Below, piece after piece: positions 33,301 through 44,964 of a DNA stretch of 64,000 nt. Both the position numbers and the translations under genes were made by a program. Source of the DNA: Reticulitermes lucifugus (lineage: Eukaryota > Arthropoda > Insecta > Blattodea > Rhinotermitidae); NCBI GenBank assembly GCA_026260175.1, contig JAKCWW010000781.1, positions 1,507 through 65,506 on the forward strand. Direction: 5' to 3'. The notes beneath the pieces are model-generated. The model was not told the origin of the DNA, ran no database searches, and worked only from the letters and a program-made list of their open reading frames with translations. Numbering within the stretch: position 1 is the stretch's first letter; the number at the start of each line of letters is the position of its first letter.

Positions 33301-36300
33301 ATTCTGTATATAGTTGAACGTAGCGGATTCGTTTTTGATAAACACAAAGTATGACAGATGAACATTTATGAATGAGAGCATTTATTTTGTTTTCAGTGTT
33401 CATGTTTTGTATGTGGTTGTTCACAGTGATCGACAAGAGAAAGTGGTGGATATACGTCAAAACATCCATGAGTCAATATATGACCTGGTAACAAATATGT
33501 CTGCTCTGACGCCTCCAATTGTTCTTGCCAATGATGAAAGTGATATTAGTGCTTCATATGTATGCAATCTGGGACCGAAAGAACCTTCATCATACACACA
33601 AGTAAGTTCAGAATTTTCAGATTGAAAGGGTTGCTTTCTTAGAAAGCACATGTGAGGCAAACAAGGAATACATATATAGTTCTCACTGGAAAATCACAGG
33701 TGAGTAATCATTTGAGACGCGTATATAGCGGAGGAAGTATTATTAAAATTGATGTGGGTTTAAGTGAGATGTGGACTGAATTAAACTGGCTCATAGTAGG
33801 ACCTAGTAGTGTGAACATAGTGTTGCACCATTAAGGCCCATAAAAGCAGGACTTTTCTGACCAACCAAGTACCCTATGCCATGAATTAAGTAATTTTTTA
33901 GCTAATTTATACCTGTACGGCACATGTATAGATCATATCCTTATGCTGTGAACCTAATAGCTTATTAATTTCTGTGATTATCATATTCGTTTTAAAACTG
34001 CACACTTTGTTCCTAATGCCAGTTCTTTCATATAGTTTGAAAGTTAATAAGGAATATCTACTGTTATTTCAGTTGTTACCCTGTTTTCATGTTCATTTGA
34101 TGTGTTGTTACCTAGAATCAGCAGATGACTGAAGACAAGTACATTATGTTCTTTTAAGCCACTTCACGCATGCATTTATAAAATCAGTTGGGCTTTAAAA
34201 GACTGTCTCTAGATTGTAGTGAGTAGTGTATTTTAGTTTTCCTTGAATCTGAAAGAGTTTCTCTGAATTACTTCTGTTTGTCTGTTTGTGGGTCTGTGCG
34301 CTTCAGAGACAAATCCTTTTCGTATTTGAGATTGTGATTTTTGTCTGAGACTTTGGAGATCTACTGTGTGCTAGAGGCTTTAAAAATGGAAGGTACTGTT
34401 TATGAAGGTTGAGATTCAAAGAAGAATTCTATTTAAGGCAGTTGTAATTTCACTAATCTGTGGAAAGCGGACTGACTCCTGTCTTGCGCTGAGGTTAAGA
34501 ATGCTTAGAGCTATACCTCTACTCCCTCTCTGTGCCTGCATGGAATGTTATGGGGAGACTTTTACCTTTACCTGTCAAAAGCAGGGTTAAGAGTAATGCA
34601 TTATAGAGTAGATAACTATGTATTTTAGATATTCCCTCCTCATATTCCCCAACGTTTGACTAGTTTTGCATTCTAGACTGACATACATTTTCTGAATTTG
34701 TTAGGTTTTTGCTGTGTAGGTAGTGTTTCATAGTCTCCTTTCAGTTGCAGGGATGTAGGGAAATATGCCTTGAGGGTGACATATCAGTGGGATAACACAG
34801 TAAGAGAGACTGAACATTAAAATTTAGACAGAATAATGCATAAATGAAAATTAGGTGTTGCTGATTTAGAGTAAAAAATTTATAAATTGTGAAAATGAAT
34901 GTGAACATGGCTCTGAAATATCTGAGGACTGTACTCTGCACCGGCCTGATGTTTCATGGGTGCACATATATGTTATTGGAACGGAACTCAATAAATTTAG
35001 ACGTATCATCTTCTTTACTCTACTGATATAAAACTTGCTCACCAAACTATGGAATTTCAGTACAGATCTGTAAGCTGCTGACAGTGGCGTATGACTTATA
35101 GAGTCATTGGCTTCGTGGACTTACTATTTTCAGTACATGATGATGGGGGAAAAAATGTCCATGAATTTGATGAGTTTAGATATGGAATTACACTTTAATA
35201 TTATCTTATGAAATTAGAGGGATATGTGAAGAATTGTCAGAAGGAATGATTTCTTATGTGGTAGATGATACTGTTTATGGCAGATAACTTATATTTTTGT
35301 ATGATGTTAATATGTGTTTATTTTCCAAACTGTAGGAATATTATGACCATGTGCAGACTCTGTGGAATGATAATGGTATTAAGGAATGCTACCGAAGATC
35401 TAATGAATTCCAACTTATTGATAGTGCAAAGTAGTGAGTATTGGTTGCAACTGGTCCTTTATTTCATATTTTCTGTCTTCCACACCCCCCTCCCCCCAAT
35501 TTCAGTACTAATAAAACTTTTTTTGTCTGTGTTTTCTATATTTGTGAAATAGTAGTAACTTCCATTTCTGTTACTGTACTCAGAATGGTACGCATAATGA
35601 GATGGGAAAGTATACTTGGTGTATTTGTATAGTGACTACCCTACAGTTTGGACTACCAAGGAATCAAAGTGATTCCTGGCAGCAGCAAGAAATTTCTTTC
35701 TTCTTTGAAGCATGCAGACTGATTCTGGGGCCCACCCAGTCTCCTGTTCAATGGGTACTGGTGGTTCTTTCTGCAGAGTAAAGTATCTGGGGGGTGAAGC
35801 TTACCACTCACCTCCATCTAGTGCTGAGACAAAGAATAAGTGGAGTTATACCTCTATTGGCCCATATATCACTATGGTTTACACAGGGACAGTTACCATA
35901 CTTACAAAATTTCCAACTGTCTGTCTTGCTGAGCAGTTCCTGAATTATAAGACAGATGAAAGCTATTAAGAACAAAAATACTTTTTCCTGTGCACAGCAT
36001 ATGGCTTTGAAGCATATAATTTTACTGGATTTTTCAACCACCTCTCTACATTTTATAACCTTTCTGTGGCTGTATGCATTTTGACACTTATACTAGCATC
36101 ATCTTCAGTGACAGCAGCTTACAGGTGAAACACATATGACCACAGGAAGGTTATAAAGTATAGAAAGGTCAGAAAATACAATAAAGTAATAACAATACTT
36201 TATTGGAAAAGTGTTCCTATTTCATCTATCTCTTCCATTCATCCACAGAGAGAAGTAGTTAACAAAACATTCATGTATTTTATTGCATTGAAATTGCCAA

Positions 36301-39300
36301 GTATTGATCTTTAAACTTTTTCGTGAGAAAAATAAATTTCCACATCCAGTTACAGAGATGCATATCTGTATCATGTTTTGATGTCATAGTTTTATGTCTT
36401 CAGTGTTTTTAGAATTGCATGTTGGCTAGATCTAGGTAGAAATTTGAGTGGAGTGGACTGTAGGTAGATTTTGAGTTGTACTATGAAACCACCTCCAAAC
36501 ATTTCTCATGTTAAATGTAAAAAATTGCAGAAGTCTCTATTCCAGCTTATTACTTATGTTCATTACTTTTTTCTCTTTCAAACTGATGATAACAAAGGTG
36601 TATCTTTATATTATCTTTCAGTTTTCTGGACAGAATAAAGGAGGTTAGGAATCCAGATTATAGACCTTCTGATCAGGTATGTGAATAAATTAACAGCTTG
36701 ACATTCTCACAGTGGTGTTGATGAAGATTCACATCTTGTGGGGTGTTACACTGTGTTGACTGATAAATGGTTACCAATGTTTTGGAGGCACTATGCTCCC
36801 TTCAAAACATCAGTAACCATTTATCACTTAACACATTGTAACATCTCAGAAGTCTTCATTTTTCAATGACAGAGCATTGCATCCATGCAAAGTGTTTGGC
36901 TTGTTGATGATAACTGATAAATCATTTTAACTTGGCATATGTGATTTGTATAGGACGTGAAAGAATTTACAAGTAGTGTGAGTTATCGCAATGAATTTAC
37001 ACCAGTAGCAAGTGTTGTTGTTATTGTATTCCAGGACATTCTCCATAGCCGTAAGAAGACAACTGGAATTCAGAAGATAGAATTCAAGATGAAAGTACCA
37101 AAGAAGTATGGTGGGGACTCCATGGAATTCTGGATGTTTGATGTTGGTGGTCAGAGGGGTGAGCGGCGTAAATGGCTGCCGGTAATGGTTCACTCTTGCA
37201 TTAACTACTAATCCTGACAGATCAATTCCAGTGCCCTTAAAGACTACTGTTAAACCATGCGACATTTTCAATAGCCCATTCCCATTCTTGGTGTAATCCA
37301 TATGAGATATACTGATATAATTATGGTTGTATGAAATTATGAATCACAGAATTGTGTATTTAAAATGACACTGCATAAAATTATAGTTCTAGGACTTAAG
37401 GCTCACTTATTAGAACAAGGACCCATATATATATACCGGTAGAAGACGCCATATGTTTCACTGCAATAGTGAGTTTTCTTAGGGAGAGTTGATGAATCTA
37501 AACGTAGGGGTAGTGCAAGCCTGAATGCTGCCCCAGAGGTGACAAAAAATTTACCCAACCGATCTCCCTTTCAGTTAAAACAGGTCAGCTTGTTCAAAAC
37601 TTCATCACATTTAATAAACCCTAATTATTAAAACAGTTTCATTTACATTGTTGCATAACATTTACAGATAACTGCCAGTTAATGGTCATAGAATGAATAA
37701 ATGAACAACAGAAATTAATTTGAATTAAAAAATTGGGCCACCCCTACTAATGTCACACTGCATACAACAGCGTAGTGTGTATGTCACAGTGACCTCTTGT
37801 ACAAGTTCTTACAGTATTTACAACACTGCCATTAGATCAGCCACAAGTTAATGAATTCACACATTTTTCCAACCATACAAACAAACAAATGACAACAAAT
37901 GCAAGTGATGTACATTAATTGTATATCTTAAAGATGAGCTTGGGAAGGAAGTCCTGGGATTGGCAAATGGATAATTCTGGCTTGCATTGAAGACTGCATT
38001 TGTGGAATGCCTGTTGTGTCTCTGTTCCAGCTGTTTGAAGGTATCCATGCTATCCTCTTCCTAGTAGCTTCAAGTGACTTTGACCAAACTCTGAGAGAAG
38101 AGACTAGTGTCAACAGGTTACGTGAGGCTGTGCATCTGTTTGAGGATATATGGCACAGCAGGTGAGAACAAGTCTAGGAAGATGCCATATATGTCACAGT
38201 CATGAGCACTGTTGTAGTATATCCATATAGAAGATACAAAACTGTTAGGATAATATTTCCAATGGATATCATCCAGAAGCCATATTTTTCATATCTGTAT
38301 CTTTAACCCTTGAATGGTAGCCTCGGAAAATTGTACAGACCTTTAATTCTTCACATGCTGCCAGATCTCAGTGCACTGTATGGTTCTGAATGCATTTAAA
38401 GTTACTACATGGAAACCCCAAATCTCACATCCAGAATAGTGCTTTCACATACTCTCGTCCATTACTGCCTCCTTTCATATATTTCCATTCTCATCCTTCA
38501 TGTTTACGCCTCTATTTAATTTGATGCTATAGACTCTTGCAGCTGAACCCACTAACTCAGTAGAACATAATCCTTCTTGAGATGCCCATCCAGTGACAAA
38601 ACATTTCACCTTTTGTTGAACCCAAAGAGTTAATACAGAGTTCACAAGGGCCCAGGTTGAAACAATCCATTAGATGATATAAGAATAAGAATCTGTGTTT
38701 AATTCATGGAGTGCCTATTTAACTGACATGAGATGTGGGTTTAAACACTGCTTTTGTTTACAGTTAGACCAAAAGGGAATATTCTATGTTTTGTCAGGTT
38801 CTTACAAGATGCTGGTGTGATTGTATTTCTAAACAAGCAAGATATGCTCAAAGAGAAAGTTGAGAGTGGCAAAAGCATTGATCCCTACTTCCCAGAGTAT
38901 AACAAATACCAGATGAGCAGTAAAGGTGAGTATAGTTAAACGCTAATCTGGACAGTGTACTCCAGCTTGTAATTAATCACTCTTAATGTTTATATAATTC
39001 TATTGTTGACAGTGGTTATGAATGGCAGTGACACTGTACTGCACAGAAATGTTCAGTTGGTGTCTTTTTAACTTTAATTACTACCTTCAATAGTAACTGC
39101 ACTGCAGTCACGACTACTTTTGATGCAGTTTAGTGGATAAAATGGAAACTTTATCTTGGTTGCAGATACCTTTTCAGTTTCATAATAGGATTTGATGTTT
39201 GGGTATATGAGCAGTGGTATGGTACAAAACTGAACAGTAAAAATTTTGTGCATTTTGTGTTTTTGCATGTGTGAAAATTAAAGGTGTGGTAATGGTATGA

Positions 39301-40350
39301 AGATTTAGTTATGGACATGCCTGAGTCAGTAGTATTTCCACCCAGAATATCAAATTGTTGATTGTGGTGTAATTTTTATATGATTTTACATGTGCATGTT
39401 TTTTTTTTTAATTTATGTTTTTGTGTTTGCATTAGATGGAGATGGCTCTGATGAATATATAAGGACACGATGTTTCATTCGTGATCTTTTTGCTGTAAGT
39501 AAATTAGACCAAAACAGAAGAGACCAAAAGTTCATTTAGTGTTATTATGTACAATAATTTAATTGGGATTTATTAATTGGTTGTCAGTTTAAGAATGTGA
39601 CTGACACAGCCACCAGGATAAATATTACAGCTAGTATGATTAATTATTCTCATTAATAAAACATATTACAAGGTGGAAGTAAAGTTGCCACTGTGCTTAA
39701 GCACAACACGATGAAGGTGTGGAGGGGCATGGAGGTAACATTTTACACATTCTTGTCTGAGCAGTGGGTGGAATTGAATGATAACCAACACTGCGACTTC
39801 TTTAGCCACAATGAAAAGTGTCTATAATACTCATTAGGCAAGAGGCTGGGTGATTTCAGGGCCATTTTGGTTATGGGGAAGGGAAGGTCCAGGTGCCCAT
39901 CATGGGAATAAAGCTCTGTTCATACAGCCCAAATCTGCTGTGGTTCATCAGCAGATATGAAATTTGAAGTTTTCACAGCAGTGAGTATTAAGGCTATATA
40001 TAGTCTATCAGATGATGTGGTGTCACATCCCAGAATATAGTAATCTGCAGAGTAGTTTTTCATGTATCTGATATATATGTAAGTACATCAAATATTGTGC
40101 TTTAAATAATTATGTTTCAATTTGAGACCTGTTTGATGTCTAGGATGTAACAAAAAAGAAGCGGAGAAGTGCAGAAGATCGCAAATCTAGCATACTACCA
40201 GGACTTACTGTGACGCTTGCGGATACAGAAAACAGACAGTGCTATTTCCACTTTACAGTCGCTACAGATACAGGAAACATCAGAACTGTATTTGAAGATG
40301 TCCACACTATGATCCTCATGAGTGTTCTCTCGGACGTTGGTCTTCAGTAA
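30369..40350 (+). CDS. Galphaf: Heterotrimeric G protein alpha subunit, divergent Gs-like (G-alpha-f type), 10 coding exons, 398 aa
   Basis: Coding exons: 30369-30492, 30583-30655, 33427-33601, 35336-35433, 36622-36676, 37035-37181, 38031-38161, 38798-38925, 39436-39494, 40144-40350 (1197 nt, all phases close). It is a membrane-bound GTPase that relays receptor signals. MGC at the start gives the lipidation site (Gly2/Cys3). The P-loop GAGESGKTT is at 42-50, switch I Arg181-KKTTG keeps the catalytic Arg and Thr184, switch II DVGGQ has Gln215, and the guanine-specificity box NKQD is at 280-283. The second base-contact loop is FTVATDT at 367-373. Gs-like features are the GFSESDRQEK linker after the P-loop helix, PSDQDILHSR and [14 protein letters not shown]. 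Unlike Gs, the P-loop Ser is Thr (Thr49), the base loop has Val for Cys, and the tail ends SDVGLQ instead of QYELL. This combination points to the insect G-alpha-f lineage, which is inference. The family membership itself is certain. AATAAA lies at 41030. Confidence 0.9.
31264..31900 (-). mobile_element. Non-LTR retrotransposon (LINE) 3' end, G-alpha intron 2
   Basis: Minus-strand translation includes [20 protein letters not shown], then [15 protein letters not shown] and a stop. This is typical of the C-terminus of insect LINE reverse transcriptases (NxLPxxIK, FKxxLKxxLL). The 3' end is a short tail of TTTAG-type units (31264-31282 on the + strand). The element is truncated at its 5' side. 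Confidence 0.75.
33032..33302. repeat. Family A fold-back repeat, 271 bp, with two diverged hammerhead-like cores
   Basis: The arms at 33032-33126 and about 33208-33302 are nearly exact inverses, beginning ATCACACATTTCTTAAACC and ending with its complement. Each arm ends inward in a hammerhead-like motif: GAAACATGTTGGACT on the minus strand near 33105-33120, and GGTCCCTGATGATG on the + strand near 33196-33210. It lies in G-alpha intron 2, just upstream of exon 3. Confidence 0.85.
34465..34590 (+). mobile_element. SINE-A 3' fragment
   Basis: It ends in the SINE-A style: GAGCTATACCTCTACTCCCT, CTGCATGGAATGTTATGGGG and CTTTTACCTTTACCTGTC. Confidence 0.6.
35640..35905 (+). mobile_element. SINE-A copy, G-alpha intron 4
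   Basis: It contains GATTCTGGGGCCCACCCAGT, CTCCTGTTCAATGGGTACTG, AGAGTAAAGTATCTGGGGGG, CTCCATCTAGTGCTGAG and GGAGTTATACCTCTATTGGC in SINE-A order. Confidence 0.8.
36725..36870. repeat. Family B fold-back repeat, G-alpha intron 5
   Basis: Arms GTGTTGACTGATAAATGG with TTACCAATGTTTT pair with AAAACATCAGTAACC and ATTTATCACTTAACACA. They surround a small hairpin GGAGGCACTATGCTCC. Outer flanks are inverse family B tails (GTGGGGTGTTACAC and GTAACATCTCAGAAG). Confidence 0.7.
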
Positions 40351-43300
40351 TGTGACATTTCTTTCTACTTCAGGAAGTTGTTTATTATATTATGTTGTCA
40401 TTGCATTCTTTAATCTTTTGTCACTCATTGAAATTTGCTGTTTCATGACTTTCCTCAGACCAGAGCCCTCTATATAAAGCATGGCAGGACACATTTCTTT
40501 TTTTCTGTTTACTACATTAGATGTGGTAGAGGGTTACTCCCATGTATTCTAATTTAATGGCATGGCACATATATTAGTAGCAGTAACTGCTAAAGATAAA
40601 GTAACTGTCCAGAACTGTGGATGTGATGCACTGGATTTCTGAATACATTTCCCAGCATGTGTAATATGTTCTTCCAAAGGAAAAAGAATCACATTCAGTC
40701 ATCATTAGAAAAGAGGCATAATTAATGTCCCATATTTATTTAAAATTGGACTATACCATTTAAATTCAGTGTGTCTTGACCTTTGGACCAGTTAATTTAA
40801 ATGTCCTTTGTACACTGTATTTTGTAATACTGGTACCTGCAAATCTGAACATTTATGATTATGTTGTGTTTTTTGATTCAGGATATATACCTGAAATATG
40901 TGTATGGAAAGAGAAACACGTGCCACTTGAAAAAATTGTGACAACATAAAAAATTTCAAAGCTATGTGTAGTAAAGCTATTTATTTATTCAGTTTATTGG
41001 AAGTAGCATACCTATCTTAATAAGTATAAAATAAACTTTGTGACATTATGGGTTATGTAGATATACACATACAGTCTTCATCCATTTTCAGCCATGTTAT
41101 TTCCCACCATGTGAGTTTTACATTTTTTGTAGTTTATTACTTCTACTTATTGCCTGTTGTCAGACTTGGCCTCTTTCCTACTATGTGATATCATAGTACA
41201 CCACTGAGTTGCGAATGTAAATACCCTAATTGTGACTGATTTTGAATTGTCTGTGTCATCAAGTTCAGAGCATGTCCAGTACATGAATAGAACATATGCC
41301 ACTGATTGGCTGATGTGTTACCTATGCTTTTAAAAAATATACTGCAAGCTGCAGTACCATAAATCATTGGACATTTTTTAGTGGTTTTATGTCTATAATT
41401 TTTCCTTATTTTAAGTGGAGTTTAAAACATTGCCTTTATTTGAATAATTTCCCATTGCTTTGCCAATATCCTACTCACACAGAGGATGGAAATATTTACA
41501 TGTATGTAGTCTGTATATCATTATCTGAACTACAAGATTAAAAATTCTAAGAAACTAATAGTCGCAGTGCAGGTTAACGTTCCACAAGACTAATCAGGTT
41601 CTAAATATTCTCTAGGATATTTTCTGCTGGGTCCAAACTATTGTGTCAGCAACATCTTCAATATTTTGAGAACTCTGCTAGTGTTCTCTCAACATATCTG
41701 GAAAATCCCTCAGTAATATTACCGTTGGCTTCTGCCCTATGTAGCTGATTAAGTAGTTTACTGTGAGACGGTCAGAGGTAGACAGGCTATCAGGTTATAA
41801 TGAGAATCATCAAGAGTCAACAGAAGCAAGGAAACACTTTCCTCTGTTCTCTATATCCTGCCCTTCCACATTGTGGCCAGCATCCTTGCTATGTAGATGT
41901 CTCTGCAGAAGCTTCACACTTCACCAATTTGAAGAGAAAAGTTTAGTTCTGTATGAGAGATTTTGATTGTCTTCTGTGGCTAATATGATAGATGGCAAGA
42001 ACAATCTGCAAGTGTGAAATTACTGTTCTGAAGCCATGATTCACAGCGTTGGTGTTTCCATCCTTGTTATGATCTATGAAGGGATCACTTTGTCTTTCTC
42101 CAAAACTTCCTGGCAACATCTTTCAGGTTCTTCTTTCCCTGTTCTTGTGTCTTGTTGTCATGGCATGATGGTAAAGTGACCAATTTCTCGTTGGCGTTTT
42201 TGCGAATGGGGACAACACCGAAGTAACAGTTACATTGATGCACATATTACAGTCAAGTTTTTCATATTTTACATACATCTTCACTGTTTACTGCTCCATA
42301 CACAGCACTGTTGCCATCTCTTCTTCGAGAAATTCGCTAACAAGATCCAAGAAAGTCTCCACTCTGACGAATATTATCACAAAGATGGAATAAAATCAGA
42401 AATGTAACGAAAAACGCAGACAAAATTAGTCAGATAAGTTTTATTTCGGGGACTCTCCCCCAAAATCCGGGACGAATGGTTACCTTACATGAGGGCACAC
42501 CATGGTACTCATCACATCATTTGCATATGGCGTAAATATGTATATGCTTGCAGATGGGGGAAAAAAATTACTACTGCTTCATGTTGTGGTTGTATGATGC
42601 TTTAAGCTGTTCTCTCAGCCATTATCCTGTCCTGGTCATAAAGACAGGGCAATCTATAACTAGTTTAAATGTACTAAAAGCTTGCAGTGGCATGCAGCAA
42701 ATGCAAACACCCATAAAAATGAAATGAATTTATATGATTCAGTTTTAACCACTCATGAGAAAAGCGTATCATTGCACTTCAAAAGAATTACACCAGTCAA
42801 CAAGGGTTTTGGCAACTTGGATGAAAACAACTGTTTTGCATGTGTCATTGCAAGGCTATCTCCACTTTGTAATTAAGAAACTTGCATCGCGTCACTTTTT
42901 TTTTTTTTTTGTAAAAGCAGATAACTTTTTTTTTAAATCTCTGTAAAATTGTAAAAAACTGATATATTTCCCTGTTATTCAAATTGTGCCCTCTCACTTG
43001 TGATATGAATGGCGAGAGTTTCTAGTAAACTGCTCACTTTCCAGCGTGAAATCCTGTAAAAGAAGAACGTAACTGTAAGACGATAGAACTTAGCTTTTTT
43101 TCATGTAGTTCTTTCTCATACGGTATTGGATTGAGTGCAAAATATGAAAAAATGATTAGGTTGTTAAAAAAGGTTAATTTGTGCATACTCTTCAGCTGTT
43201 CTTGCCGTTTTTCCGGCATGAAATATGTGCTTTGTGCTCCGAAACCCTTTATTCCTTCAACATAAGATCTACTGTAACCAATTCTTATGAATTCATGGCA

Positions 43301-43436
43301 GATCTACATTACATAAAATCTGTACATGGTATGATATTTTGCTTGCCATTTGCGTTGTCAGCACACCTGACTTAGTAAAAAAAAAAAAAAAGACAGCTAT
43401 TTCATCCATGTTGTCTGAAAAAAGTTGAGAAGTGTT

Positions 43437-43557
43437 GACTAGTATAAACTTATTACAAACATCCCAGTTGGTGTATTAATCACACGTGTACGTTTATTTA
43501 GGTTTTCAATCACACCATTGAAGACCTAAATAAACATACATCAGTGACTAGTATAAA
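43437..43557. repeat. Hairpin element between 12-bp direct repeats
   Basis: GACTAGTATAAA occurs at 43437-43448 and 43546-43557. Between them GTTTATTTAGGTTTTCAAT and ATTGAAGACCTAAATAAAC form a hairpin with a short loop. Confidence 0.6.
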
Positions 43558-43613
43558 AATTACTAATTTGTGCGTATTCTAGGTTGTTCTCGCCGATTCT
43601 CAAGCATGAAATA

Positions 43614-43691
43614 CAGGGTATACACAAAAGAATGGTGCGGTTTCAATAGTGAATACTATTGAAACCGCACCATTCTTTTGTGTATGCCCTG
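43614..43691. mobile_element. 78-bp mariner-type hairpin MITE
   Basis: Two 37-nt arms (CAGGGTATACACAAAAGAAT onward) pair with one mismatch around a 4-nt loop GAAT. TA flanks both sides. The same flanking sequence without the insert is present about 390 bp upstream, which confirms the ends and the TA duplication. Confidence 0.85.
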
Positions 43692-43829
43692 TATATGCTT
43701 TGTGCTCTCAAACCCTTTATCCCTCATTATGTGGCCTAGAAATAGCCAACAATTTTAATCTTTATACATCTTATACTTTTTATATGTGCCTTTATTGTTA
43801 ATTTGTAATTGTGTAATGTATAATCTAAA

Positions 43830-43874
43830 AGTCCCTGATGATGATCCCAACAAGGGATCGAAACATGTCGGACT
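43830..43874 (+). ncRNA. Hammerhead-ribozyme-like motif (type I layout)
   Basis: The order is AGTCC (stem I), CTGATGA (core box), a single T, GATCCC-AACAA-GGGATC (6-bp stem II with 5-nt loop), GAAAC, ATGTC, GGACT (stem I partner). All invariant core bases of the hammerhead and a GTC cleavage triplet are present. Stem III would be very short (AC/GT); the ACATGT palindrome there could also pair between two molecules. The extra T between CTGATGA and stem II departs from the standard fold. Short-stem-III hammerheads are known from Penelope-like and other retroelements. The fold is seen; activity is inference. Confidence 0.5.
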
Positions 43875-44320
43875 ACTTCACTGTGACTGTATTGTATAAC
43901 AACAAGGTATAATAAGAGTGCATTTGTTGGTTAAAGTGGTGTGTGTTCGTTTCTAGTAGTTTGTCACCGCTATAGGTACTAATAGTTTGTCGTGTTGGTA
44001 GCATTGCAGGGAACAATGGCGGAAGAATAAATTCGATTTAAGTGTGACAATTTTGTTGTGATTTATCTGTAAATGCTAATAACAGTGAGCCATTATCTTC
44101 TCCTCTTTACAAAATGTTTTGAGTTCTCAATTTTTATCGGAGTTTTTTTAATGGTGTTAGGTTGTGTCATGTCGTAATCTTAGTGGTCGCCGTGTAATAC
44201 GTGTCGGCACAATATTTGTATAGTAATACACTCACGAAGGACGGAGCGGAAATAATGATTATACAGGTCGGTTTAGAGTAGCGATGTGAAAACTGAAGGC
44301 AAGATTAATGCACCTTCTCA

Positions 44321-44455
44321 GGCTGGTGTCAGTGCGACAAATGTCCATGGTACTGTTGTGAAATGTTAAAAGATGCTGCTGTAGAAGGGTCTTTGAATGC
44401 GCCTACAGTTTCTTCGTTTCGGGAATTGAGTCAAATTGGATGGTACCCTAGACAG
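44321..44455 (+). other. Unassigned candidate coding exon, cysteine-rich
   Basis: After an acceptor-like CTTCTCAG the frame reads GWCQCDKCPWYCCEMLKDAA, then SSFRELSQIGWYPRQ, up to a donor GTAGGC. The WCxCxxC then CCxE spacing recalls small zinc-binding modules. No downstream partner was found. Alternatively the peptide could start at the ATG at 44363. CG content is raised around it, as near an active promoter. Confidence 0.3.
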
Positions 44456-44733
44456 GTAGGCGTATTGTAACGATGCGTTTGAGTAGTTGTTATTTGTTTT
44501 TCAGAGTCATTCTTTGACACGTTTAACCCACTTCCGTCCTTAAATGCCTTAGTTCACTACTACTAATGGGAGGGGCGGTATGTTCTCGGTCATATTGCGT
44601 AAGATTTGTAGGTATACTCGTATGTGCACAGGCACATAGAAGAAAATTTTACCGATATATATATATATGCAGTTTATTAATATGGGTTACCTTGATCAGC
44701 TGAACTAACGGGTCGAATTAATTCAGTTGCAAT

Positions 44734-44964
44734 CATAGGCGTAACGTGGGTGGTACAAGGGGGCAAGTGCCACTCCAATATTCTTCTACCTAAGAATAGT
44801 TTTTTTTTTTTGGCTACTGAGTTGAAGAAGGGCAAATAAAAACAGTAACATTCTCTAAACGAAAAACCTGCGTTTTACGGGATGCAGAATAGAGGCATTC
44901 TAATATCCATGGCCTGTTTTGCCCCTCCTCCCCCTCCAATGTTAGTAGCCAAGTTACGCCTATG
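44734..44964. mobile_element. hAT-type MITE, 231 bp
   Basis: Terminal inverted repeats CATAGGCGTAAC and GTTACGCCTATG are flanked by a perfect 8-bp duplication GTTGCAAT (44726-44733 and 44965-44972), as expected for hAT insertion. Confidence 0.85.

Larger units (their letters stand above)
43230..43945 (+). repeat. Repeat cluster ending in a family A element with the best hammerhead-like core
   Basis: The 3' end at about 43920-43945 (GCATTTGTTGGTTAAAG) matches the outer end of the 33 kb fold-back. The hammerhead-like core is at 43830-43874. A copy of the unit containing GCATGAAATATGTGCTTTG at about 43213-43235 recurs near 43600, where it is split by a 78-bp hairpin element. Confidence 0.6.
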
